A stretch of DNA of 64,000 nucleotides, from assembly GCA_029449245.1 (NCBI GenBank), contig JANATF010000008.1, forward strand, positions 806,001 to 870,000. Reading direction: 5' to 3'. Under the pieces are notes generated by a model that searched no databases, was not told where the DNA came from, and was given only the letters and a program-made list of their open reading frames with translations. Source of the stretch: Mortierella alpina (taxonomy: Eukaryota; Mortierellomycota; Mortierellomycetes; Mortierellales; Mortierellaceae). This document shows, one piece after another, positions 1 through 11,818 of the stretch; position 1 is the first letter of the stretch; each line of letters starts with the position of its first letter. Made by a program: the position numbers and the translations under genes.

Positions 1-19
1 TACAGGACCAGAGTCGCGC

Positions 20-3000
20 ATGGCTCCGAGGCCACGGCGACCTCCTTATGTCCGAACTAGTGGTGCAAATGATGGCATGGATTCGTCCTCGGGAGCGCCA
101 CCACGTCATAGACAATACTCTGGGTCTGACTATGCGAGCAACCTCGGTTTGATGTCCTCTGAATATACCCAACACCAGCAGCAGCACTCTGGCGGTGCCC
201 GACATCAACTGCCTGGTTCCCCAGGATCTTCATCGGCTCCGTCTTCTCCCAAGAAAAGTCAGGGCCATCTCGAAAGGCGAAGGTCCTCGCTGCTGATCAA
301 GGATGTACTTTCACACTATGAGGGTAAGATCACTCCGCCCATGAAATCACCGACGTCCCCCTCGGCTGCCAGTCCATTCGTACCAGGTCATGGCAAGTCG
401 GGCTCATTTAGCGTCAGTGGATCGGCGGCGACTCTGACGAATATGATGAAGCGCTTTAGTCTCAAGGACATAGGAAACGGAGGACGACTCTCTCGATCTT
501 CTACGGCGAGCAGCAGTGGAACTAACATCAGCACTGGGAACCAAAACGCCATCACACCCGGACACCCACTCTTGGGTGCGCCCACGATGAACAAAGGACT
601 GCCGCTCGAGAACAGGGTTGGCAAGGCCCTGAAGGCGAACCGGCCTGCAGGTGCCCCGCGGAATCGACATTTGGGAGTCATGGGTCGTAAGTTGGGAACC
701 CGGTCCCGCCTTTCGCTACAGCAGGACCGAGAGGATGACACGGAGGAAGGAGAGGATGATCTGGAGCAGGCACCTTCGGATGATGGGACCGGTGACATGG
801 ATGGCGATAACCTGCTGGAGTACGAGGTATCATCACGGAGGAGCGTGGGCGATGATGAGGATCAGCGTGCGGCAGAGGAGGAAGCGGACGCCGCAGTGGA
901 GAGCAACTACAGGCGCGCACGGAGGACCAGTCATGAACCGCACGAAGGTGAAGACGACGCTGCAGGGGTCTATACACCTTCGACCATTTCGCCTATCCCG
1001 TCACCAGGCAGATTCTATGGCAGTCAGCATGGTAGTGTAGGGGAACCTAGTCCGAGCCTCGACAGCTCGGCGTATGCGCTCGCCAAGAGTTTGCTTTCGC
1101 CATCCAATCGCAGTGCCCTGAGCGGAAGCAGCTCAGGAGCCATGGGAAAGCATTCGAGACATCACCACCCGGATCAGGACAGCTATGCCCAAGGAGGTCA
1201 GACCGCAGCGGCAGCTCGAGGCCATGCGCGACAACGGTCAGGACATGGACTTTTGGACGTTGGGCTGGGGGTTTTATCCACGCGCGAGGTCGGATCTTCG
1301 TCGAGTGGTTTTTGCTCTGGACCCAACAGCGCGGGTCATAGCAGCACCCAGGACGGACGTCGGTCAAGAGCCGAGTCGGTGCTAAGCACGGGCTCCGACA
1401 TTGGAGGGGTCATTGTTCCGGATATCACGCTCTTGGCTTCCTCATTTCCGGCGCAGTCTTCAATCCCGCTATCGACGTCAGAACCGCTCTCACACGCGGT
1501 GATCACGGGAGAAGAGGATAAGGAAGACGGGGAGAGCAGCAACGATGATGAGGTGGAGATTGCACAGGGCGACGATATTGAGCTCGATGGCCAAGAGCAA
1601 GGTCAGCGGGCCACTGTTGTTCGAGGCGATGGAATTCGACGGCCACCACGACGATCGGCTACTCTGGGCTCTCAGGACAGTGCAGTGCATGTTCCAGGAA
1701 CTGGATCTGGGTCGGGAACTGTCATCGTGAAGCTGGGCAATCAGAAATCCAGCCGGTCTGCTACGGAAGGAAAGGGGGTGGATGTGAAGCTGATGCCAGC
1801 GCCGTTGCCTAGAAGTAGCCAACACCATCAAAGGCATCAATTGGAGCAGCAGGGATCCTCGGGCACTTTACAAGGCCATGTTGCCAAGGACGGGATCCAT
1901 CCGCCTTCTGGCCACGTCTCATTCTCGCCCAACACGCGTCCAAACAGCAGTAGTAGCAGCAGTAGCTATATTGGTGTGGCAGATCAAGGAGACGTTCAGG
2001 GTATGCATGGAGGCGGCGGGAGCGAAGGGTTTGGGCGTGGCCTTGCCGGAAAGACATCCTCGACAACATCTTCAGCCGCAGCTTCGGACTTTGGGTCAGG
2101 TCCATCCTCCCCGCTGACAACCAATGTCACGTCTGCGAATGCGATACTGTCCAACCCTTCGTCTTCCAATGGCTTTAAAGGATTCAGTGTCCTCTCACTA
2201 CCAGTGACCTCACCTTCGGCGGCCGTTATTGCATCCGGACAGCAGCATCAGTATTTTTCACCATCGCACTACCACAACGCTCCCCAACGAGCAGCTCATC
2301 ATCTCGCCTCGTCGCTGCATTCTCGAGGTAGTGGCGGTACGCATCCACACGATGTGGCCGTGATCGGGGGTACTGCTTCAGGTCACCATGAGGACGATAG
2401 ATCTTCGATCCGGTCCAGGACTTCGACCTTTCGCGACATTGACGATAGCAACGATATCTCTTCAGTCCTTGCTGCAGGTGCGTCGTTTGCGGGAGGAAAC
2501 GCTGAGGGCGGAGCAGCTGACCACGGCGGTCTCTATAACATGTCGATGGCGTCCACGTCCAGCACGCATCTGCAATCAGACTCGTTGGTCCGGCGTTTGG
2601 AAGAACTTCAGCAGCAGGATCATGATCTGGAGGAGCGACAACGTCAGAAGGAAAAGGATAAGGGAAAGAGCGCAGCAACAGGAACAGCTCCGGCAACTGC
2701 TCCGGCAACTGCAGCAACAGCACCAGCAGCGAGCTCGACCAAGACGCAGACACAGACGCAGACACAGACGCGGCCCTCGGCGTTGTCGCGCGCCAATAGT
2801 GGTGCCAGTGTCCAGAGCGCGATGGGCCATGGTGGCCATCGAACGTCTGTCCTGGCGCATGGACCGCCAACAAGCCATGGGTCTGGGACTAGTACCGGCA
2901 CTACTGGCGGACCACCTTCGAGCCAAGGGTCGGTCACTGGGTCAGGGTCAGCGACAGGATCTGGGAAAGGAATAATGCGGGAGGATGACCACGAGTCTTC

Positions 3001-3043
3001 GAGGCGGCTCAAGAATCGACTCGGGCTTGGCCAGGGTCTGTGA
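20..3043 (+). CDS. Ser/Gly-rich low-complexity protein, 5' end probably outside the window
   Basis: I do not recognise the family. The frame is open from base 2 and meets no stop before 3043, so the ATG at 20 may be internal and an upstream exon may lie outside the window; from that ATG it gives 1,007 residues. The protein is almost wholly disordered: Ser, Gly, His and acidic tracts, an acidic stretch near residues 235-300, and a short charged coiled-coil-like segment (LVRRLEELQQQDHDLEERQ) near residue 855. This is followed by a Thr-Gln repeat from a 12-bp DNA repeat at about 2741-2772. A less biased segment near residues 85-155 (RRSSLLIKDVLSHYEG, then MMKRFSLKDIGNGG) could be a conserved core or docking site. 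No catalytic motif or membrane segment is visible. It ends 131 bp from the convergent BolA gene. Confidence 0.7.
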   Translation: MAPRPRRPPYVRTSGANDGMDSSSGAPPRHRQYSGSDYASNLGLMSSEYTQHQQQHSGGARHQLPGSPGSSSAPSSPKKSQGHLERRRSSLLIKDVLSHYEGKITPPMKSPTSPSAASPFVPGHGKSGSFSVSGSAATLTNMMKRFSLKDIGNGGRLSRSSTASSSGTNISTGNQNAITPGHPLLGAPTMNKGLPLENRVGKALKANRPAGAPRNRHLGVMGRKLGTRSRLSLQQDREDDTEEGEDDLEQAPSDDGTGDMDGDNLLEYEVSSRRSVGDDEDQRAAEEEADAAVESNYRRARRTSHEPHEGEDDAAGVYTPSTISPIPSPGRFYGSQHGSVGEPSPSLDSSAYALAKSLLSPSNRSALSGSSSGAMGKHSRHHHPDQDSYAQGGQTAAAARGHARQRSGHGLLDVGLGVLSTREVGSSSSGFCSGPNSAGHSSTQDGRRSRAESVLSTGSDIGGVIVPDITLLASSFPAQSSIPLSTSEPLSHAVITGEEDKEDGESSNDDEVEIAQGDDIELDGQEQGQRATVVRGDGIRRPPRRSATLGSQDSAVHVPGTGSGSGTVIVKLGNQKSSRSATEGKGVDVKLMPAPLPRSSQHHQRHQLEQQGSSGTLQGHVAKDGIHPPSGHVSFSPNTRPNSSSSSSSYIGVADQGDVQGMHGGGGSEGFGRGLAGKTSSTTSSAAASDFGSGPSSPLTTNVTSANAILSNPSSSNGFKGFSVLSLPVTSPSAAVIASGQQHQYFSPSHYHNAPQRAAHHLASSLHSRGSGGTHPHDVAVIGGTASGHHEDDRSSIRSRTSTFRDIDDSNDISSVLAAGASFAGGNAEGGAADHGGLYNMSMASTSSTHLQSDSLVRRLEELQQQDHDLEERQRQKEKDKGKSAATGTAPATAPATAATAPAASSTKTQTQTQTQTRPSALSRANSGASVQSAMGHGGHRTSVLAHGPPTSHGSGTSTGTTGGPPSSQGSVTGSGSATGSGKGIMREDDHESSRRLKNRLGLGQGL

Positions 3044-3173
3044 GAAGATTAGTAACACCAAAACCTCCTCTCGACCAACTCCTTTCTAAAATATAATGCA
3101 GAGCTCTGTGAGAATAATAGTTGTGTAATCGTGGGTTGTAATGTATTGATAATTGTAATGTTTGTGTTTGTGT

Positions 3174-3652
3174 CTATGCAGCCTTGGTGGTCAACCGGAT
3201 GCCGTGCATGCCCTTGATCTCCTCCTTCAGAGCGTCGTTCACCAGACGGTGCTGCTTCACCATGGACAGGTCCTTGAATGAAGGGCTCACGACCTCGACC
3301 TGATACATGGATCCGCATCCACCTATGATTTGAAAAAAAAAAAGTGTGAAAAATACCAACTGTGAGCGCCCTTTCCTTTTTTTTTTCTCTTTCTCGCCGG
3401 GTACTGGTGTTTTTTTTTTTTTTGCGGTCGCCTCGTCCTAGAGATAATTATACCTGAAATGTCCTCGACAATGAGTTTGCTGGGCTGGAACTTCTCAAAC
3501 AGCTTTGAGTAAAGGTGCTTCTCGCCGTCGTTCAGTTTCGCGGGTGGGGTTGAGGACACGACGGTGGTGTTGAGGCGAGGCAAGGACGTGGAGAACATGC
3601 GGTGGGGGATGGAGACGGCACGAGCCATTGGAAGAAGAGTGCGGAGTGACAT
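3174..3652 (-). CDS. BOL3: Mitochondrial BolA-like protein 3
   Basis: Two exons, 3652-3454 and 3322-3174, joined in phase (Gly codon split G|GT), give 115 residues. An Arg/Ser-rich start (MSLRTLLPMARAVSIPHRMF) looks like a mitochondrial presequence. It is followed by the BolA fold with the signature VEDISGGCGSMYQVEV and the C-terminal helix (VNDALKEEIKGMHGIRL), which matches the BOLA3 branch including its conserved Cys. In known systems BOLA3/Bol3 acts with mitochondrial glutaredoxin and Nfu1 in delivering 4Fe-4S clusters to lipoate synthase and respiratory enzymes. The splice removes a 131-nt intron with long T-runs. The start is the first ATG in a Kozak-like context. It shares a short 3' space with the upstream Ser-rich gene. 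Confidence 0.9.
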
Positions 3653-3841
3653 TATGAGCGACAGCTTTTTGGTGTGAATGAATGAATGAATGGAGATAAA
3701 GGAACAGTGTTGGTGGTGGTAGATTGCAAAAAAAAAAAATCCGAAGTCGAGTGTGCCAGTGCACCCGACACTCTGCCAGGGTCAGATCTGCTCGCAGTGG
3801 CTTACTCAGCTCAAAGGCTGATCAACGATAATCGACACTTC

Positions 3842-5740
3842 CTAGAATAGTTTCTTCTTCTTGGGGGCCCGCCCCTTCTCAATCTTTTCTCGGTCAAGTC
3901 TCTCCTGCAGTAGCCGTCTCCGCTCCAGTTCTTCGGAACGCTTTGATGGCTAGTCCAGAAGAAAGAAAGAAATAATGAACGAAAGAAAAAGAGAGACGAA
4001 TTATTTGAATGGTACCGGATGCATGCGGATCAAATATCAGAACACACAAAAAAAAAGTGGCCTGGCTCTATTCTCTTTTACCTTCGTTCCCGAACCCTCG
4101 CCACCCGAGGATGTAGCATCATCTTCAGGTCTTGGCACCGTCAACGTAGATGAAGACTCAGGGACTCCAGTTCGAGCGCTGGTTCTTGGCGTGGAGCTCT
4201 GACTAGCCATGCTCTGATCCTGTATGTTGCCAATCTCGCCCTGGCTCGCGAGCGAAGGATCTGTAGAGCAAATTACGGATCAAAAAAAAAAAGAAAGCGT
4301 TGGAAGAGAAAAAGACCCAAGGTTAAACCATTAAAGGACAAGTGTCTGCTTTCCTGTTCTTTCCTTCTTTTTTCATTTTCATGTTCCTTCCCACAAACAC
4401 ACAGCGCACTAGTGACTCATACCCTTCTCTGCAGCGTTCTTGGCCACGACAGAACATAGCGCCGACACCTTCTTGTCCGAAAAGAGCTCCCTGGGACCCA
4501 CCATCTGTGGCCTATCTAGTTTCTCCAGATCTTCCTGTAGCTTTGTCTCTGTCCGCGCTTTATCATAGCGTTCTGTTGCCCGACGCCGGTTATGGTATCC
4601 TGTCCCACTCTGCTCCAGCATCTCGAGGGCCTCAAACACCTCGTTTTCTTTGGCTTTGATGACCGTCTCCAACGACTTTGCCTGCCTGCGGTAGGCGTTT
4701 GTCAGGGAGATGAGAGGTAGGACCAGATGATCGTACAGCACGGACATTCCATCGACCGGAGCATGGTCTTGTTGCGGGTCGGCACCACCATGAACATCAT
4801 CATCCTCTTCGTCGCTGTCTTCCAAAAAGTTGCGAAGCCGTTTTAGAGTCGCTTGGTCTTTGGACTTTTCTGATTTGCGGTTGAACGCTGAGGAATGTCC
4901 GTGCTCCAATAGGCCACCAGGAAGGGCGCGCACATGTCCAGAGTCTGCAAGCAATGGTGATAGCTGGAACTCCCACTGCACACTCGCGATACCATAGATA
5001 AATCCTACGACGAGTGAAAGCTGGTATACCCAGGCATGTCATAAGCACAACGTGAACTGATCAATTGCCACGCTCCAAAAATGCTATTGTCATAAAAAAT
5101 GAACAAAAGAACAAAATAAAAGGCAAGCGTAGTCCAGGGCTATGATACTAAAGGCTTCACTCCAGAAGAGTTCACTCACCTTTTCGCCGTGTTGTTCGAG
5201 GTGTCGTTTGGTATGCGTGTCCAAGGGTGTGATGCCAGTGTCTCGCTGAGCCGAAAAGATGGCTGACAACGAAACGAGTAAGGCCTCCAACTGAGAGTCT
5301 TCTTCATACGCAAAACTTTTAATGCTCTATCGTCAGCGTGGAGAAAGTGAAAAGAAAGGACTTGAAATTTAGAAATACAAAGTGGTATGGGGCTATACTA
5401 TTCAACATCACTTTCTCGCGTTTTTTTCTTGCGCGCGCTGTAACTTGATTCTCCTCACCTGTGATCTTCCCCTTATATCCTCAATCTCGAGCTTTTCATA
5501 CCAGCACTGCTTGAGGTTCGTCAAGAGGATGAGGTAGTACAATTCAGTTTCTGAAAAAAAGGTCTTGACCAGAAATGTGTCCTGCGCGTGCTCAGAAGGA
5601 AGACCTTCTTCCTGTAGTAAGCCCATGGAAGCTGCAGTGGATGCGGAGGAACTGGAGATGCCAGCGACAGGTGCGCCAAAGAGCAGTTGCCATTCCTGTT
5701 TCCGAAGCGTGTCATTGTCCTGTTTGGAGAGCCGTGTCAT
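3842..5740 (-). CDS. NEJ1: Non-homologous end-joining factor XLF/Nej1
   Basis: Five exons (5740-5459, 5326-5180, 5020-4423, 4260-4082, 3949-3842), all in phase, give 437 residues. The N-terminal head has the XLF pattern: FFSETELYYLILLTNLKQCW then EKLEIEDIRGRSQ. A WEFQLSPL segment, a disordered acidic loop and a coiled-coil stalk follow (VLYDHLVLPLISLTNAYRRQ, then SLETVIKAKENEVFEALEML). The last exon ends RAPKKKKLF-stop, a basic cluster closed by Phe, which is the layout of the XLF Ku-binding motif. XLF makes filaments with XRCC4 and stimulates DNA ligase IV in end joining. The acidic loop near residue 225 and the Ser/Thr-rich tail are typical sites of phospho-regulation, which is inference. 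Sequence identity in this family is low; the fold order and C-terminal motif carry the call. Confidence 0.85.
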
Positions 5741-6030
5741 GGCGGCGAAATCTCTGTTGTGATGTTGTTTCCGTAAGCGCGGAATGGGAGAAAATGAAGT
5801 GTGATGTGAAGCAGAGGAGATGCGCGCACGCGCGTGTGGAACAAACAGAGTTGGTGTTTCATTTGTTTGCCACCAAACCCAAAAAAAAAAGGCGACCGAT
5901 CGTTTTTATTTCTTTTTGGGCACACACAAAATGACCATGGAGCGTTCGTCCCCAGTTTCGCACACCTTTGCTCAATCAATTGTTCTACTCTCCCTATTAT
6001 TGCTTTTGATCCCATCTCGCCCTATTTTTT

Positions 6031-6917
6031 TTAGCAGATAACACAGCACGCGTTCTGCTTCTTGGCCGTCTTGTAAAACATCTTGGACTGACTCGAGAGC
6101 ACATCCGAACGCTCCACCAAACTCTCCATCTTCTCGCCACGCTCCAGAACTGACTCGATCGTCTTGTGCAAAATGATCTTGGTCTCATCCAACTCGCGCT
6201 GAACCTTCATGATGGTGTCTCCTTGCTTGGGATCCTGGTACGTGATAATGTACTGCTGCAACTCCGGGTAAGGCGTCTGCTCGGGTGTGCCCCAAGCACT
6301 CGAACTAGGGAATCGGGTCGTAAACTCATCCAAGATCTTGTTTAGGAGTGAAAATGCCACGCGGGGAGGATACTCCTTGTCCGTGATCACCACTCCCGCA
6401 ATGCCCTCTGCTCTAGCATACACATGACCCACATAGTCTATACCAGACAAAAAGAAAAAAAACAGGAGAGTGTGAATAAAGCGAGCACCTTGTGTCCTCG
6501 TCAAAAAGCACAAACAAACAAAGGTCTCTCTTTCTTGGAGAACCAAAACAGAATAGCCAAGACCAAGAACATTACTCGATTCCTCAATGCTCTGTCGCTG
6601 TCCAGGCTGGGTCTTCTCTGCAATCGTCTGAGCCATAAATGTCATAAACTCGGCAATGCTAGGTTACAGTCATCCGTATAGGTTATTTTTGGACGGGGAG
6701 GACAAAAAAAAAAGTTGCGACGTTGTGTTAGTCCTCCTGCTGCACCACGTGTCAGTGTGAATGTGAAAGAAGAACGCTGCAAAAGTTCGCTCGGAAGTCG
6801 ACTTGATGTTTACCTGGAACGCTGGAAGAATCCGAAGCTGGCCAGTTCCTTGGCATCGACAATGGCCTTGGCGGGCTTGACGCCATTGTTGACAACATAG
6901 ATGGCAAAAATCTTCAT
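6031..6917 (-). CDS. YKT6: R-SNARE YKT6, prenylated longin-domain protein
   Basis: Three exons (6917-6814, 6658-6576, 6437-6031) give 197 residues, the usual length of YKT6. The N-terminal longin domain begins MKIFAIYVVNNGVKPAK and contains GQRQSIEES. The SNARE helix runs from about residue 135 (KVQRELDETKIILHKTIESV) with the central arginine of R-SNAREs in VLERGEK. The protein ends NACCVIC: the first Cys is a palmitoylation site and the second starts a CaaX box. In known systems YKT6 cycles between cytosol and membranes and acts in ER-Golgi, vacuolar and autophagosome fusion. The CaaX residue X is Cys rather than the common Met; it still fits a farnesyltransferase substrate. There is no transmembrane segment, as expected. 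Confidence 0.96.
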
Positions 6918-7438
6918 GGCGAATGGCTTTGTCTACTTTGGTGAGAGAAAGAAGAAGGAAGGGGAGTCAATGCCAAGGGACGATGGAGCATGCAGCAGTC
7001 AGCTTTAGCAAGAGTCAAGAATTGCCAAGCATCTGTGTTGGAGACACACAAGGGAGTAATTACGTTGTGAAGAGAAAGGAACGATAAAACGAGCGAGGTG
7101 GAGGAGTGGCGGAGGAAAGAGGAGGACAAGGAGGAGGAGGAGGAGGAAGGAAGGGAAGGAAATGTGTGAGATGCGGGGGCAATGGTGTGAAGAAGAAAGA
7201 TGATGATTGACGAGGAAGTGGGAGGTGTGACTTTTAGAGTGATAAAATTGCAGGTCACCTCCCCTTTCGTCGCGCTTGGAGCACAGACTCTGTGCAACGT
7301 GCACTGGACCCCTGCGCTGCCAGCATTCATTGACACCTCCCTTGCAGAAGCGTTTCATACATACTCTACCTGTGCTTTTGTCGTATAACCCACGAGTTTA
7401 TGACTACTTGCAGGCTGCAACCACAAAGACAACTACCT
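6918..7438. other. Intergenic region upstream of YKT6
   Basis: 521 bp with no supported gene. It holds the YKT6 promoter and the 3' flank of the next minus-strand gene. The only structure is a purine-rich tract at about 7080-7200 (GGAGGA and GAAGG runs on the plus strand, so CT-rich on the YKT6 sense strand), a common feature of fungal promoters. No clear TATA box. Confidence 0.5.
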
Positions 7439-10400
7439 TCAAATGCCCTGTAGGTCGGGAGCGCGCTCCTCGATTTCATCCTCGATCTCTGACAGAATCT
7501 CGTTCATCAACCAAGCATCTGCTCCCAAGTATCTCGTAAGCAACGTCTGCAGTTCCTGGACCTTGATCATCGTCGACGACAGCGGCACTGGTGAAAGCGG
7601 TGGAGAACGAGCATTCGAACCCAATGTAATGAACGGTGCTGTCGGCGCTGGCAAGAACGAGCTGCCTTCTCTCAAATCGTCCATTCTTGTCCTATGTCCA
7701 TTGTCACCGGTCATCGAGGCTTCATTTGCCTGCAATCCCGAGAACACCTGCTCGTACTCAAGGTTCAAGGCCTGTCGTAATTCCTTGTTCTCACGGTTCA
7801 ATGCCTGTCGAATAAAGGTTGAAGCAAGCATCCAAACTAGCTGATACGCCTCCGGCGAGCACGCCATCTTGACTGGTATCACGGCTGGACCACCTAATTC
7901 TAGTCGCTGCCGCTGTCGTTGCTGCTGCTGCTGACGCTTTTTGTGGTGATGGTAACGAGGATGGTGATGGACGTGGTAGTTGTGGTAGGCGTGGTCGTTG
8001 TGGTGGGTGCTGCGATGGTGATGATGGCGATGGCGTTGTTGGCGGGATACAACATGAGCCACCTCGCGACCTCTATACGTTGCAGTGACCAATCCCAGGG
8101 CTAACCAAATCAAGTGCTTCTCTTCCACCACCGCACCTTTCCTCAAAATATCATATACCCTCACGTTGGTCTCGAGTGCATACACTTCATCCTCCGTCTG
8201 CTGTTCACACAACAACAATTCCTGGTCCAAACATCCATTGTCAAGCAACAGGCAGCCATCTTCGCTCACCCGGACGATCTCACTTCCTCCTGGCAGGTCC
8301 GCAATTGTCGAAGACGTGTCGAGGATAATCTGATCATTCGTGGTCCAGTCAATATCCAGTCCAATCAACTCGCTCCTTCCATCAAAAAACTCCTCGGGCG
8401 CCTCTTCCATCAACTCGTCCTGATCCCCCTCTTCTTGGTTTGCATTCTTGAAGCTGTTGTTGCCGGACTCTGCAGGTTGTCGACAACGTAGCAGTTTGCT
8501 TTTGACCTCCTCCCATTGATGGTGACCTCCCATAAGATGTCTCGACCGCGATTCATTCTCCATTGTCTGACACCACCTCTCCAGCCTCCAGACCTGTTGG
8601 TTATTCCAGTTCAATAACTCTTGCAAAGTTTCCATCAAAGCATGATCAAAGCACGTTTTAAACGCCGGCTCTGAACCATCCATAGTCGCGAAAACCCAAT
8701 CAGACACTTCCGGATGTACAATCCACGATTCCAGTTTCAAATTCGAAAGTGTGTCCTCGAACGCGATCTTCCACTCGGGCTCTTGCGCTGCAGAGAGATC
8801 CATATGAATCTCAAAAGCCTGTTGAATAGCGCTATTCACAACACCCTTTGCCGTCGATAAACTCTGCGGTTCAGCTTTGGTGTTGAATCCAAGGCCATAG
8901 TGATTATGGTCGTCGATGGCGTTGTCCTTGTTGCTGTCCCTGTCATAGCCGTTGCTGCTGTTGTTGTTGCTGTTGTTGCTGTTGCTGTTGTTGATACTGT
9001 CAACTGGCTCCGTTGAGATGGCTGCAATATCTTCCATTGCAAAAAGCGATTCCTCGTTCAATGACGCCAAGGAAGGTTTGGATGTCTGCATGCACTTGAG
9101 AAACTTGAGGAATCGCTGTGGGTTAACCCCTCTGTTGCAAGCCGAGAAACTACAGCCGCACACTTTGTGCAAAACGCCATGGGCATGTCAACTTACCAGA
9201 ATACTCAGGTGTGCTTTTTCAACCATCATTGGCGACATCCCCCCAGGAACCTGCAACAATTCCGTCAGTCGATCCTGAACTACCGTGTTGTCCATCCCTA
9301 GATCCGACAAGACGTTCAGAACATCGCCAACTTTCGTCGACGGGATGCCTTTCAAGACTTCCGCGAAATCCTCTCGATGAAACTCGATTCGTTTGGGTTT
9401 TCTTCCACATCCCAAGAGTTCTCTCTGTACTGTAGCGACTCCGGCAGCCAATGGAAGAGTATAGGAGGCCGCTGAGGAGGCCGCTGAGGATGTTTTGTAT
9501 ACATGTCGAACCATAGCATGAAATTCGGGGATACAACATTGGAGCAGCAATGCAGCAGAGACGCCCGACGTTCCTGAACCACACTGAACCTGGAGCTCGA
9601 ATCCAGTCTCAAACAGCCAGTCTAGGACTTCGGGAGCCTTGTGTATCAGATATACGACCATGGTCTCAGTACGCTGCAAGTCATAAAAGTACCATATTGA
9701 GGTCCCTTGCCCTTTGAGTCCTCGCCTGTTCACGACGTGACTTCCATCACTCGGGAATTCGAAATCATCGCCCAAATGCGCTCTCGCTCCGCCCTTGTAG
9801 TGCATTTTGCGGTCCTGATCATCTTCTGGCAAGGGTAAGTATCCGTATTCAAACACCAGGGTTCGAAGTGTGCTCAACGAGAGAGTAAGTGGTCCGTCGA
9901 TGATGCTGGGGATGGGCTTCTTGCCCTTCTTGGGATATGTTGCCAATCCATTAAAGATACCCGAGGCTATCTGGAAGAGGCGCGCATCGTCCTGAACCAT
10001 CCGCATCCTAGTCAGCAAATAGGACAGATCCCTATGATTGTTGTGCTGTATGCTCGAGACTGGCGATTGCTGAAGGTGTTTCATCCACAACGCATCTACC
10101 CGCCGCCCCAAAAACGGTGATGGAGGTATACTGACAAGATCATCAGTGTCCATATTGGCTTCAGATTCGATCGTACTGGTGTAGGCGACCCGCCTCCAGT
10201 ATTCCGCAGCAGCTTGCCGTTCAGACGCGACTGTCGCTGGGATGATGGGTGAGTACGTGGTCGCTGTTGAGTCGAACACTACCGCCATCTCTGGCTGACA
10301 CCGCTCACAATAGCGCACAGCCTCCAACAAAAGATGCCTCTCCTCCCGTTCTTCACAGCACTGGTTGGCCATAGCTATCCTCTGCCTCTGCTCAGCTTCA

Positions 10401-11164
10401 TCCTCCCCGCCCATCCTGTCCTTAACGCCAGTAGCGCCGAAGCCTCCTCCGACTAAGGCTGTTGACGATGCATATGCAATACTGTATGGGTCCTCCTCCT
10501 TGACACCGCCAGCGTCGTTGTCCTCAATAGGTCCTCGCCCATGGCCCTGCTGCTGGTGATGTTGTTGCTGGTCCCGATCTCGCGCTTGGAATGGCCATGG
10601 CGAGTCCTGGCGCAGCGGTACCTGTTGCTGTCCTCCGATACCAATGCCGACTCCAGAGCCTCTTGCTGCCGCCCTTTTGTCTTTCACTTCTGGCACTGCT
10701 GCAGCTGAAGCAGCTGTAGAGAGATCCCTGACGTGCGCTGCAGGGACGACCAAGTCCTCATGTGAGATATTCCAAAAAGCTCTGCCCCGAATGACGAAAT
10801 ATCCATACTCGAGCCGTGCTCGAGCGGTCAAATAGCGGACAGCAGACTCGGAGAGGGTCTGTTTGTTGCCGTAGTACCCAAAGTGGAGTCGCTGGATCAA
10901 GTGTCGAGAGAGAACCGCCCGTGGACGAGGCACAGGCGCAGGTGGGCTCCCTTGCGGATGTGCAGGGGACTGCGTATGTGACAGTGAAGTGGAGGTCGAC
11001 TGGCGGTGGTTGTGTGGAGGAAGAAGTTCCTCGAGGAGTAAGGTTGAGAGGAGGGCTTTGTGGTGCTTGAGCAGCATGTGAATGAGGCACCATGGCGGGT
11101 ACTGCAGACTCAGAGCGTGGGCCTGTGCCTGTGCCTGTGCTGCATTGGCTGCTACGGCGTCCAT
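7439..11164 (-). CDS. Unknown large protein, 1,214 residues
   Basis: Two exons, 11164-9197 and 9115-7439, are joined by an 81-nt intron (GTAAGT...CACAG) in phase 0. An earlier AG nearer the donor would bring in a stop, so the later acceptor is preferred. I recognise no family. The N-terminal part has a conserved-looking block (LSRHLIQRLHFGYYGNKQTL, then LEYGYFVIRGRAFWNISHED) after an Ala/Gln-rich start. The middle has several helical stretches with paired Cys residues. The C-terminal half is acidic with Asn/Ser repeats from CAA/AAC codons and a His-rich stretch (HRHHHHRSTHHNDHAYHNYH). No signal peptide, membrane span or nuclease motif is evident. The His-rich tract could bind metal but is a low-complexity codon repeat, so I give that little weight. 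Confidence 0.75.
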
Positions 11165-11818
11165 TGGGTGGGGCAATGAGGAGTGGGTGGGTGCGAGGAC
11201 GAACTAGAGAGAGGAGAGAGGAGTGGGGGAAGCGGACAGCGTAAGCGTGTGAGCCTAAGCGTGTGTGTGCCTCAGCGTGCGTGTGCCTCAGCGTGTGGAC
11301 AGAGCAGAACGCAGGAGAGAAGAGGAGAGAGACGACGAAGACGAAGAGGCGGAAGAAAAGCGTCGTCGATTGGCAAGGGGCAGTGAATGGAGACACAACA
11401 AGGGAAGAAGGTGAATGGTGGCAAACGTGTGTCAAGAACAGAAGAATAAGAATGGGACAGAGGGAAAAAGAAGAGACCAAAGAAAAAAAAAAGGGATTGG
11501 GGGGAAAGAGGGGTGAGGGATATGGCCATTTTGATATCCAATGAGCGACGACATGGCATGCGAGCCAGGGCGACTACTTCTTCCACGCGCCGACGCTCCT
11601 CAACACACAGCAGAATGGTAACAGACAACCACACAAGCACGAACACATCCGAGGCAAACGAGAAACGATGCAGAGAGAGAGTTTCCCCTTCTTTTATTAC
11701 AGTGGGGGGGTTTTTTTTGTTTAAATTACGGTTCCTTCAAGGGCAGAGGCCCTCTCTTCCCAACTCACAAACACATATTGCCGTCCGCCAGCCAAAAAAC
11801 ACAGCCGATGATCCTCCC
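11165..11818. other. Intergenic region between PMR1 and the 1,214-residue gene
   Basis: 654 bp without a supported gene. It contains the promoter of the minus-strand unknown gene and the PMR1 3' flank. At about 11243-11299 there is an imperfect tandem repeat with a 16-bp unit (AGCGTGTGTGTGCCTC), about three copies. Further right there are A-rich and GGGG/TTTT runs near 11485-11510 and 11706-11722. Confidence 0.5.

Noticed and set aside
9117-9196. Earlier acceptors (TGTAG, AACAG) for the intron of the 1,214-residue gene
   Set aside because: With the phase-0 donor the first meets an in-frame stop; only the CACAG at 9116 continues the frame.
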